Of a DNA stretch of 64,000 nucleotides, positions 43,601 to 52,659 are shown in pieces. The DNA comes from Simmondsia chinensis. Taxonomy: Eukaryota; Streptophyta; Magnoliopsida; Caryophyllales; Simmondsiaceae. The stretch covers positions 5,511,355 to 5,575,354 of the forward strand of contig JAGTTD010000005.1 of assembly GCA_018398585.1 (NCBI GenBank), in the 5' to 3' direction. Made by a program: the position numbers and the translations under genes. The first letter of the stretch is position 1. Every line of letters starts with the position of its first letter. A model generated the notes under the pieces. It searched no databases. It was not told the origin of the DNA and worked only from the letters and a program-made list of their open reading frames with translations.

Positions 43601-45411
43601 CTGGGTCGAGCCGACTCCTTCAAATGAAGGAGTTGAGCTTGAGCCTAAAAATGCTCAAGCTAAGAAGCTTACCAGTCTAAATGAGCATATCTCAACATCA
43701 ATTATGGGTCTAAATTAGCCAAGCTCAAGCCTAATCAAGCACGAACCTAGTCTAGATTGAGCTTATATGAGCCTAGTGGAGCTCGCTGAATTAGTTTCAT
43801 GCTCGACCAAGCCCAGGCCAGCACGAGACCACTGCCAGGGGACCAGCACAACAAACCTTCCCTTTTGCATGATGATATTCAAAGAGATTAGTGAAGAGGA
43901 TCAGACAACTTTGACACAGGACATCCAAACGAACTGAGCGCTACCTTCCGATGGTTCCGGTCTGACCCTTGCTGTCCTGTATTTCTGAAATGTACAAAAG
44001 AAAAAAGTTCTTGAGCTGTTGGAACAAATGTAAGCGATGAGTGTATCAATAGAAAATCATACTTGCAGGTGGCTTTTCACATGGTAAATGGTTAAGCCTT
44101 CGACATTCATGAGCCTCAAGACACCCTTTGGAGTAGCTCCTACAATGTAAGTTCAAGTCAAAATAGAAGCAAACCCATGATTGATAAATGCATTTCATCC
44201 AGTTAAATTTCAAATGAAGGCTCAAACGCATGCATACTTTCACTACCACCAAGCTGATTGACAGCATCTACAAAGGCTTCATGAAGTTCTGGTGTCCAGC
44301 GCATTCGTGGCTTATTTGTTTGTGCAGAGGATGCTGGATTAGCAACGGCAGACACCTCGTTAGATGGCAAAGGATGCTGCTGCTGGACTTGGGCCTGTTG
44401 TGCTGGCAAGTTGGAGGACGACTGCAGCACCTGCAAGTGAGAATCAGAAACCGAAGGTGATGAGCATAATATAACCTGTAAGATCAGAAAACAACACCCT
44501 GGAGTAACTGAGAAATCACATGCTAAATTCAAAATTTTTGTTATCACTGCCCAAGTAGACAAAAGGAACAAATCCCTCAGGATAAAAGCTACAAATGAGT
44601 TACAAACGAGATTAGTTGGCTGGGCCCAATAACTTCTGTAATTCGGAAGAGAGGCATTATCAGCCTGGTTCTTCAATAGTCAATTACATATTCAGCAGAC
44701 AACCAAGCAAAGACATCTATTACTGTGGTGTTTAAATGCTCAGAGCCTTGACATAGTAAGCTTTCTGACACAGTCGAGAAAGAACTTTGTATAACACAGG
44801 ATGTGGAAACAAACCCTTGGTTGCTGGTCTGGAATGTCAGAATCAGCAAAGAAATCATTCCAGTTTGTCTCTGCAGGATCATCATTGTAAAATTCCTTCT
44901 CTATCAACTCCTTCCACTCATTTTGCTTGCCCTGCCCCTCAGGTGACATCACAACATCGCTACCTTCTACGTGACCGTTAGAAATTGGTCCATGGTCCGG
45001 AAAATCAAGTAAACTTTGAAGATGACCCGAGCTCCATGAATTTTCATCTTCTTCTTTGGAATAGTTGAGAAACCTAGTTGATTGAAATTCTCGAGATGAC
45101 TGGGAAATGAAAGGAGAATTGTGAAGAGGTCGCTCATGAGGAGAGAAAGATGAAAAATGTAGATCTGGTGGGAACCCGGAAATGAAGGTTGAATTGTGTG
45201 ATGGTCCGCTGTAAGATGCCACAGGAAGAGCCTGCATTTGCAAGGGATTTGTAGTCATGTCCCTTGCTAAGGCAATATCCAATGGTTCTGGTGATTTTCG
45301 ATGCTCTTCTTCCGAGGATGGCACAACAGGTGAAGACAGATATGGCCCAGAAACACGCATATTATTTCCACATTTTCCATTTGATTTCTGCATTGGTAAC
45401 GTGGGCCGCAT
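40635..45411 (-). CDS. MYB-CC transcription factor, PHR1-like
   Basis: A nuclear regulator of the phosphate-starvation family, expected to bind P1BS-type sites as a dimer. Coding exons in reading order: 44815-45411, 44238-44475, 44063-44139, 43945-43984, 43372-43429, 42581-42650, 40635-40976; all GT-AG; product 473 aa. The GARP MYB domain covers about residues 254-310 ([48 protein letters not shown]). The MYB-CC coiled coil is at about 338-395 ([18 protein letters not shown], then [20 protein letters not shown]). I chose the ATG at 45411-45409 ([12 protein letters not shown]); upstream on the minus strand are an AG acceptor and a small uORF, so the leader is spliced. The C-terminus is Ser/Pro-rich. 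Introns contain several SINEs. The exact paralogue (PHR1 or PHL type) cannot be decided. Confidence 0.92.
41747..41866 (-). mobile_element. tRNA-derived SINE in last intron of the MYB-CC gene
   Basis: A 120-bp SINE. On the minus strand TGGCCTAGTGGTTGGGAAC is a good A-box region and TGGGTTTGATTCCC a good B-box region. A perfect 13-bp duplication TACATTGTCTAAT flanks it (41734-41746 and 41867-41879). Confidence 0.87.
41968..42080 (-). mobile_element. tRNA-derived SINE, diverged
   Basis: On the minus strand, GTTGGCGTAGTGGTAACTAC fits an A-box region and CCCGAGTTCAAATCTTC a B-box region. Part of the same head recurs at about 42830-42895. Ends are approximate. Confidence 0.6.
42345..42480 (-). 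mobile_element. Angio-tailed SINE with 23-bp target duplication
   Basis: A 136-bp SINE in the last MYB-CC intron, in the gene's orientation. The plus strand shows a CAACAA tail, CAGTGCCACAAGGGCTCCCG, GCAAGGTCTGGGAGGGG and GATGTACGCAGC. The flanks 42322-42344 and 42481-42503 are a perfect 23-bp direct repeat (ACTTGAACAAACAAATATAG plus AAA). It appears young. Confidence 0.92.
42830..42895 (-). mobile_element. tRNA-SINE head fragment
   Basis: On the minus strand GAGGTTGGCATAACTACCAT and GACTTCGACCCTCATC resemble the head of the SINE at 41968-42080, with decay. Low confidence. Confidence 0.4.
43528..43830. mobile_element. hAT-like remnant with one recognisable end
   Basis: The left end TTATGGATGTAAATAAGCCA and many GAGC/GCTC motifs match the family at 17417-17911 and 47989-48422. 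I could not find a right end or target duplication. It lies in an intron of the MYB-CC gene. Confidence 0.4.
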
Positions 45412-46247
45412 ATTCACCCCAGTCCATAAATCATGAACACCACACCTGAGGGATTTATGCTTAGGTAAATCTATCTCGAGTCACTACTGTGCCCCCTTCA
45501 AATTCAATGGAATTCAAAGGCCTAACTGGCTGACTTTCGTAATTTCCGTTCAACAACAATATCAGGATTGACAAGTTCCAGAATCTACAAGATGGAAAGG
45601 GAAAAACATATCAGTTAACGTAAAGAATGAAACTAATATTATCCAACAATACATTTAACACGGGAAAACAGTAAATGAAATTTATTAACTTCAAGTACAA
45701 AAAGATAAGCCCATATTTCTGCTTAATACACCATATACTACTTGAAAAAATTAATTGCTATTGACAAGCCACAAACACAAGAAGGAAATCTATTATGAAG
45801 ATTCCAAAAGAGTAGCATTCTGTGTGCAAAATCAGAAAACGAAGGACAGGGTTTGATTTCACAGCAATGAACGCACTAAATACTTCCTTAGGTGCTGAGC
45901 AGCAAAGACTATCTTAGCGGCAAGTGTAGCTCATAAAAAGTTTCTTAGTCTTCTATCTCTATTTTCCATACTGGAAATGAAAAATTGGAGAACACTCAGA
46001 AGATTCTAGAATGTACGGAAAACCCCCTTCTCAATCACAAAAGGACGAAAACTTGAAAACTACGGTCATGTTTGGTATCATCTTTTGTTCGTAGATTTTG
46101 TTTTTGGATTTCAGTTTTAATTCAAACTAGGAAAAGAACTAAAAACAAAAAAAATTCAAAAACTAGAAAAACATCATTTTTAAAGCCTAAGTCTTAGTTT
46201 CTGAAAATTAAAAGCTTCAAACATGCAACGATATCAAACAAACCCTA

Positions 46248-46352
46248 CAACAACAACAAACACAATGCCACAAGGGTTCCTGCCAAAGCAGGGTCTGTTG
46301 GGGGGTGAGATGAACACAGCTTTACCCCTTCAGAAAGCTACCCTTAAAGGAG
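46248..46352 (-). mobile_element. Angio-tailed SINE (minus)
   Basis: The plus strand shows CAACAACAAC, ATGCCACAAGGGTTCCTGCC, AGCAGGGTCTGTTGGGGGGT, AACACAGCTTTACCCCTTC and GCTACCCTTAAAGGAGGCT, the reverse complement of the Angio body. The head is missing. It lies in the putative leader intron of the MYB-CC gene. Confidence 0.75.
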
Positions 46353-46954
46353 GCTAGAGCAGCAATAAAGCATGTAAGCAACGAGCAACAATAAAGCACG
46401 GATGCAAGCAACAATAAGGCAGCAACATTCGCAAACATGTAACCTTAGAGGCGTTATGAACTAGCTTCGTTGTGCTCCTCTATCCTAAACTGCTATGTTG
46501 GCTACATGTATTTTAACCCGCCACTCCTATCTAAGGCCAAATTCTCCTCATTTAGGTTTAATTGGGTGAAATCGTGTCTAATCGTCTTCATCCAACTTCT
46601 TTGAACAGGCCCTACATTTAACAATAAATGAAAATTGTGCACCTTTTTTTGTTGGGGCGAGTAATGTTTCTAAATTACAACCCACAATTTAGAAGAAATA
46701 AACAGCAGCATTATTTCTTCAGCTTCTACTTATCCACCTAATTCACAATCGCACAAAAGTGGGGCCCCTACTTATCATCTTAAAACCCTCTAATAACCAG
46801 AAAAATATTGTAATTCCCAATCATAACTCAACCACATCAAAACTTGCAAAATCACAACATAAATTCAAACGAAATTCACAGGAAAAGTAAATCAATTGAA
46901 CACTATGGCAGTATTCAGCATCCTATCAAACCCAAACCTAATTCAATTTCAAAC

Positions 46955-47430
46955 AGAGGCCTTATTTGGTCACCGGGAAGTAAGTATAGGAAATCTAATC
47001 TCACGAGAAGTGGACATTTGCCCTCTTGTTTGGTTACCAGGAGACTGACAGAACTTAAGAAGCAGAAATTCCTTAGCAATTTCTAATTTCCTTTAAAACA
47101 CAAGAAGTAACTTACTTAACTCCATTACAGAAGTTCTAATTCCTTATTTTTCACCAAATCCCCTGGGAAGTTCTATTTCTCATCTCGCAACCAAAACACT
47201 TTTGTACCTTCTTCCTCAAAACTTAACCTAGAAATTGAATTCCTGATAAATAAAACTTCCCTTAGAACCTCAATTCTTGCGTTAACCAAACAAAGCCTTC
47301 ATTTTTACCTCCCCCTCCACCCCAAGGAAACAACCAAACAATATGTGCCGACTTCACAGATCAAATTCATGAGAAATACAACTCCTCATGGGAATTCAAT
47401 TCAATTCATGTGTTAACCAAACAAGCCTAC
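46955..47430. mobile_element. Tourist-like MITE region, possibly nested
   Basis: A left end GGCCTTATTTGGTCACC and two right-end-like sequences, TTAACCAAACAAAGCC (about 47282) and TTAACCAAACAAGCC (about 47414), suggest overlapping or nested MITEs. I could not settle the target duplications. Confidence 0.4.
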
Positions 47431-47930
47431 AAAAACGGAACTAATTCCAAAAAAATCCGTTACAGCATTCAGATAACAAAAAAATCATACCAGAAAATCC
47501 TCCAGAAACAAAAGTTTAAGGAATCAATGGAGATTGACATAGAAATAGAGAATTAGACCTAGAAAAAGGCTGAAATCAAAATCAACATCAAAAAAATTCA
47601 AACAAAAGAATCGAACTAAATACGGAAACATAAATAGATGGATAAATTACGTAGAATGTCACGGCGCCTCCAGATTACGTGCGTTTTTGAGTTCTGACTT
47701 CAACAATTTTCAATCTTTTTCTGTACAAAACACACACAACAAACAGACTTTGAGAGAGAGAGAGGGAGAGAGCCGCCCTCTTGGCCCTCTAAAATTTGGA
47801 AACTTTCATTTTGATGATAAATTATTTAATTTAATTTATTACATTATAATATTACAATAATACAGCATAAAATTAAACCATTACGTTTATATTTTAATAC
47901 TTATATATATTGGCCTCTAAAATTTAGAAA

Positions 47931-48623
47931 GGGTGAATTATATATGAGTATCTTAAAGTTTGGCATATTAATTTTTTGATTCAAAGAATAGGGGTGGATT
48001 TCAGCCGGGCCGGGCCCGAGCCTGCCAGGCTCGAGGCGAGGCTAGTTGGTTTTAAGCTTGGCTGGAAGCTCGCGGAGCTTTGAAAATTCGGGTTCAAGCT
48101 CGGCTCGGCTTGGCTCGATCTAAGCTCAGTGAGCTTCAAATTAGGCTTACATTTAGGCTTATTTAAGCTCAATATAGGCTTGTTTAAGCTTGGACTTGGC
48201 TCATTTAGGCTCCTATATGGATTCATTGGGCAATATTTAAGCAACTATATTATATTAAAAAAATCTCGTTTAGGCTCGCGAGCCTACGAGCTCGAGCTTC
48301 AATAGGCTCGGGCTCGGCTCGATAAGCTAAACGAGCTGGCTCAGCTCGACTTGGCTCAAGCTCAAAGGGAGCCGAGCTTTTCGAGCTTTATGACGAGCCG
48401 ACTCGGCTCATTTACATCCCTACCAAAGAGCGATATACATTTAATAAAATAACCCAAAGAGCGATGTGTAAGAGTGTATAACAAGCCCCGCTTTCATTCT
48501 TTTATATCATTATTTGGATATTTTATTAAATACTTGTAAATTTTTGGATTTATTTCACAAAATTTTATTGACTAAAAAATTAATTAATACACTAAATATT
48601 AGATATTAATAGGTAATTTACCC
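47931..48623. mobile_element. MITE interrupted by a hAT element
   Basis: The outer ends GGGTGAATTATATATGAGTA and ATAGGTAATTTACCC match the uninterrupted copy at 50670-50920, which shares ATTTAATAAAATAA, ACAAGCCC and CTTTCA internally. The inner block 47989-48422 is a later insertion. Confidence 0.65.
47989..48422. mobile_element. hAT-type non-autonomous element, GAGCC-rich
   Basis: Ends TAGGGGTGGATTTCAGCCGG and TCGGCTCATTTACATCCCTA with many GGCTCG/CGAGCC motifs inside. The flanking 8-mers TCAAAGAA and CCAAAGAG match only partly (6 of 8), as expected of an older copy. Related to 17417-17911. Confidence 0.75.
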
Positions 48624-48899
48624 ATTTGGAAATTTTCTTAATGCTAAGAAATTATGACAATGTTATAACCAAGTCAAAATTATTATTGACATAGCAAGAT
48701 CGTTATTTTCAAATTATTTTGTGGCTTTTTATTTTTTGTAAGTAATGTCGTTACTTTAATAATAATAATTTTTGTTCCGGTAATATTAAGTCCCTATATA
48801 ATAATATTACAATAACAAAGCATAAAATTGAATCATTACATTTATAATTTAATAGTTATATAATATTTATTAAGGGCTCCACATGTAAGTTCAGTGGAA

Positions 48900-49385
48900 T
48901 GACAAGTACCCGACTTTCCAGCACCCGCCAAGTCTCCAGATCGCCTGAAGCCAAGGCCACAACTCGCGTACCCAAATGTTGCCTACTCCGGTATTCTTGT
49001 CTTTTAGGCACAACCAAGCCATCTTCTCTCTGCCACCTCATCACTAGATATTTTACTAAATATTTAGTATTTTCATCTATAAATAGGAGATTCTAGGTCG
49101 GTTATTGTTGTTGTTGTTATATCTATAAATAGGAGAAGTTAGTTATCTTAGGGTTCGTGGTATGTTGATGTAACCTTTCTTCTTCTCTATCAAAATCTCT
49201 TTCTATGTCTTCTCCCCTTTCTGTTATGTAATTCCTTCATTTTTTGAGTTTATACTCGTATTTACACATAAATATATACAATGGGCCAGGCAATTACGGC
49301 CCCGTAGGCCCAATTGAGTGTTGACTGTGTTTTTCGTTGAGTATTGATTCCATTGATTGAGCTCGATAGATCTATGTTCGTATCA
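48900..49385 (+). mobile_element. Solo-LTR-like relative of the 25.9-31.5 kb Ty3/gypsy LTR
   Basis: It aligns with the LTRs at 25943 and 31056: start TGACAAGTACCCGACTTTCC, CTATAAATAGGAG TATA-like box, GTCTTCTCCCC, GGCAATTACGGCCCCGTAGG, and end TTCGTATCA. No internal region or second LTR follows. The neighbouring 5-mers (TGGAA, TAGTT) do not match, so the target duplication is lost or an end is rearranged. Confidence 0.75.
49091..49120 (+). mobile_element. 30-bp TTG-ended insertion in the solo LTR
   Basis: A 30-bp segment ending in TTGTTGTTGTTGTTAT is flanked by a perfect 16-bp direct repeat ATCTATAAATAGGAGA (49075-49090 and 49121-49136). Related LTRs in this window have one copy of that motif and no insert. 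It may be an extremely 5'-truncated SINE; it duplicates the TATA box. Confidence 0.6.
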
Positions 49386-49766
49386 TAGTTATAAGAGGAA
49401 ATAAATTAATATATAAGCCTAGTAAGTTACTCTACTTAATGTCATTTGGTTTTAAGATGGAATCAACTTATATATGGATCTCATATGTGTTAACTCCGTG
49501 AGCTAGTATGCCCAATGAAATTTAACAATCTTCATTATATATTTAAACATTGTTCGGTGAACACGAGAAATAAGTTCTTAGAAGAAGTTGTATTTCCCAT
49601 CTCCGTTTACGGGATGGTTTAGGCCTCGCCGCTTCGAGGCCCGATATGTACTACAGCTTTGCCGTTAATTATCGAAAAAAAGGAAGTCGAGATGGAAAGA
49701 TGGAAAATATAACTACTCAAGAATTAGAACTTGCTTAGCCTCCTGTAAGTAAGTTAATTCTTATAT

Positions 49767-49899
49767 CAACAACCACAACAACAAGCACAATATCTCAAGG
49801 GCTTCCGCATATGCAGGATCTAAGAGGAGTGGGACGTACCCAGCCTTACCCTTTTAGAGTATTTGTCCGAGGACTCCCGACGTGGACAGCATATAAGCA
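49767..49899 (-). mobile_element. Angio-tailed SINE with 17-bp target duplication
   Basis: A 133-bp SINE. The plus strand reads CAACAACCACAACAACAAG, CAAGGGCTTCCGCATATGCA, GGACGTACCCAGCCTTACCC and GTCCGAGGACTCCCGACGTG. The flanks 49750-49766 and 49900-49916 are a perfect direct repeat TAAGTTAATTCTTATAT. Confidence 0.9.
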
Positions 49900-50039
49900 T
49901 AAGTTAATTCTTATATAATAACGGAATTTAAATTTCCTTCGTATTTGCTAACTTTTTGGTACCGAAACAAGAAAGCAAATATCTAATTCCAATAAATCCA
50001 AATCCATGCGTTCAAACAACCCCTTCAATTACAGTTATT

Positions 50040-50345
50040 TATGCTAATAGATTATGTACTTATCCCTTGTATTAATTTGATTATTGTATTTTAATTATAT
50101 TAATCAATTTAGATCCACGATAAAATTAGAATTACGATTATAGAATAACGTTTAACAGTGAACTATGTTAGATATAAGTAACTAATATAAATCCACTCGT
50201 TAAGTCAATTTAACTCACTCAAGATCCGATCAACAAAAATTCATTATTACTTAACATTAATTTTAATTTCTATTTAAATAACATAATATATATTATATAA
50301 AAATTAAGCTAAGTTAATATGAACAATAATATATGAAATGTATAA
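50040..50345. mobile_element. MITE-like AT-rich element
   Basis: TATGTACTTATCCCTTGTAT on one side, with internal motifs shared with 18273-18570 and 56698-57050 (TTAGATATAAGTAACTAATA, AACTCACTCAAGATCC). The second end is unclear. Confidence 0.35.
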
Positions 50346-50669
50346 ATATTAGTGAGTTGGGAGCATCAGTGCTAAATTTGTTGGGCTACAAGGGAGAGAC
50401 AACAAGACTATTTAGGTTTGATTTAAATCTGAGCCGTCGATGAGTGGAAAGATTTGTCGTTTTGCCTGCACTGATTCACATTGGACGGCTGTGATTTATT
50501 CAAAAATTTTGTATACAGTTTGCATTATTTAAGTGGCCAACAATAAAAGTTATGTGGAGTCCACGTGAAAGAGTATAGCTTTTAATATATAAAATAAAGT
50601 ATTATGGATTTATAAATTCTATCACTTGAATATCATAAAATATAAAAATTTTAATAATTAAATATTTTT

Positions 50670-50920
50670 GAGTAAATTGCATATTAGTATTTAAGATTTG
50701 GTGTATTAATTTTTAATACATAATTTTTCTAAAATAATTTTATAGTTCAACAAGTTACATGTATTTAATAAAATAATCCAAATAATGATACATAACGATG
50801 CATAACAAGCCCGCTTTCAATTTTTTATATCATTATTTAAAATATTTTATTAAACACATGTAAATTTTTAGACTAAAAATTAATATACTATACATCAAGG
50901 TATTAATATGTAATTTACCC
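50670..50920. mobile_element. MITE, uninterrupted copy of the 47931-48623 family
   Basis: A 251-bp element with ends GAGTAAATTGCATATTAGTA and TATTAATATGTAATTTACCC as imperfect inverted repeats. Flanking 9-mers AATATTTTT and AATATCTTT match at 8 of 9, which suggests a Mutator-like MITE. No ORF. Confidence 0.65.
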
Positions 50921-50959
50921 AATATCTTTTACTGAAATTAGATAGGTTTTAATTTAAAA

Positions 50960-51188
50960 CCAAAGAAGGCACCAACACGCCGTCATCGGATCCCATTAGA
51001 ACTCCGAAGTTAAGCGTGCTTGGATGAGAGTATTACCAGGATGTGTGACCTCCTGGGAAGTCCTCACCCTCAGGTTGGGGGCACTGGGAAACAATCTCTT
51101 TACAGTTTAACACCCTGAAGGGGGAAGGCTGCGTACCCCCCAAGACCGTGCGTAGGCGGGAGCCTTGAGGCATTGGGTATGTTCCTTG
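50960..51188 (+). mobile_element. Full-length 5S/Angio composite SINE with perfect 19-bp duplication
   Basis: A 229-bp unit starting CCAAAGAAGGCACCAACACG. The 5S-like head includes GGATCCCATTAGAACTCCGA, AGTTAAGCGTGCTTGG (A box), ATGAGAGTATTACCAGGATG and TGACCTCCTGGGAAGTCCTC (C box). It passes into the Angio body (GGTTGGGGGCACTGGGAAAC, GAAGGGGGAAGGCTGCGTAC, GTAGGCGGGAGCC) and ends GGGTATGTTCCTTG. A perfect 19-bp direct repeat GATAGGTTTTAATTTAAAA flanks it (50941-50959 and 51189-51207). This shows the composite was inserted as one unit. Confidence 0.96.
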
Positions 51189-51434
51189 GATAGGTTTTAA
51201 TTTAAAAGCACTTATATGGAACATAATTCAATAGACTCGGAGAATTTTTATTATAATGTGATGAATTTTTTGGTAAAAACACTAATTACAAATGTATCTC
51301 AAACATATTATCATAATTATATATTACATTAATGCTTTTAATAAAATTTACCCAATTCTATCAAAAATTTTCAAACCACATGGTACTTTATTGTGTGTCT
51401 TAAATATTAGAGTATGCAACTGATAAGTATTTAA

Positions 51435-51672
51435 CCAAAGAGGGCACCAACACGCCGTCACCGGATCCCATTAGAACTTCGAAGTTAAGCGTGCTTGGAC
51501 GAGAATAGTATCAGGATGGGTGACCTCTTGGGAAGTCCTCACCTTCAGGTTGGGAGCACTGGGAAACAACCTCTCTTCGAGTTAACACCATAAAGGAGGG
51601 AGGCTGGGTACATCCACCCTCCAGATCCTGCATGGGTGGGAGCCCTTGAGGCACTTGGTATGTTCCTTTTTT
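51435..51672 (+). mobile_element. Full-length 5S/Angio composite SINE, second copy
   Basis: A 238-bp unit with the same start (CCAAAGAGGGCACCAACACG), 5S-like head (CACCGGATCCCATTAGAACT, AGTTAAGCGTGCTTGGACGA, GGATGGGTGACCTCTTGGGA), Angio body (GGCTGGGTACATCCACCCTC) and end GTATGTTCCTTTTTT. A perfect 17-bp direct repeat AACTGATAAGTATTTAA flanks it (51418-51434 and 51673-51689). It lies 0.25 kb from the previous copy, but the different duplications show an independent insertion. Confidence 0.96.
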
Positions 51673-51689
51673 AACTGATAAGTATTTAA

Positions 51690-52655
51690 ATTTTGTAACA
51701 TGTTTAAGTGATGATTTTTCTTGTTTTTATTAATAATAGAGTATGCTCAAGCATGATTTAATATAAAGCAAAAAAAAAAAATTATTATTATCAGAACATA
51801 AATTATTATTAATAGAGTGATTATAAGACTTATAAAATATAAAAATCATAAAATTATTTTAAAAATAATAATTATATTCTGATAAAAATAGTTTTATACT
51901 GACAATAATATTAAGAAAAAGGAGTTAGATTAAATTGAGGCTAGATATTTTCCTTATCCTTTTCTTTTGTAGGTCCCTTTCGCTTAGTAATTTTATGATT
52001 GCTTTCAACGACGCAATCATTATTCAAATTGTACCACTTCTACTACTTCAATCGTGTTTTATTTTTTAAACATACGATAAGAAAATTACATAGATAGTAT
52101 TAAAAAGCAGTGTTCCTTAAATTTTTTAATCCAACTCTTTATAATGAAAGCAGGATTCGATTTCAAGTCTCGAACAACACTTCCCACTAAACCATCAATA
52201 TTGTGTTAAAGTATACTATATACCACTAATAGAAATACTGTGATGTTCTAGATGTTAGCGTAATGGTACTGTGTAGGAGGATTTTTGACATTTGGGAGAT
52301 TACGATGTTGTATTACTGACTTAGGTTGTTAAAACTGGTACTCCAGCTGAGTATTGCCATAATAAGTAGGTCGTGTTGGGACCTACTATGCAGTCTTGGT
52401 GACAGCTTTTGGTCTAATAAGAACCTCAGGGCCAATGGTAAGGCTACGATGTGAGAAGTTTAGGAAATATTTGTCTTTCGTGTTTTTGTTTTCTATTTTC
52501 AGTTTTTTCAAGTTTGAGGGAAAATAAAAAAAAATTTCACACCTTAAATAACAAAATTACTTTTAAAACTTAATTTTAATCTTGTAAAGCTTAAAAATAT
52601 AGACAAAAATCATAACAAACAGGCTTAAATTTTCAAAATGATCTTATCATTCTCA
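51690..52655. other. Spacer, AT-rich
   Basis: AT-rich sequence with a poly-A run near 51770. About 52140-52200 contains a degraded tRNA-SINE-like stretch. I see no gene. Confidence 0.45.
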
Positions 52656-52659
52656 TTCC

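Larger units (their letters stand above)
45412..47790 (-). promoter_or_regulatory. Probable spliced 5' leader and start region of the MYB-CC gene
   Basis: On the minus strand a pyrimidine-rich stretch with CT repeats (about 47750-47780) and plausible donors near 47650 suggest a leader exon. A leader intron may run to an acceptor near 45585 (TTGTAG/ATTCTGG), and a further acceptor lies near 45437 (CCTCAG/GTGTGG). The leader holds a short uORF (ATG at about 45424, six codons). The intervening DNA contains MITE-like and SINE sequence. Splice choices are inferred. Confidence 0.4.

Noticed and set aside
50978..51078. Functional 5S rRNA genes at the 5S-like matches (also 51453, 57371, 59100, 59355)
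   Set aside because: They are fused to a SINE tail, bounded by retroposition-type duplications, have substitutions and small gaps, and lie dispersed, not in a tandem 5S array. They are SINE heads, not rRNA genes.
50960..51188. Cassandra-type TRIM, which also carries 5S-like sequence
   Set aside because: Cassandra has the 5S segment in paired LTRs with a primer site. Here each unit has one 5S segment, no terminal direct repeats within the unit, a SINE tail and long variable duplications typical of LINE-driven insertion.
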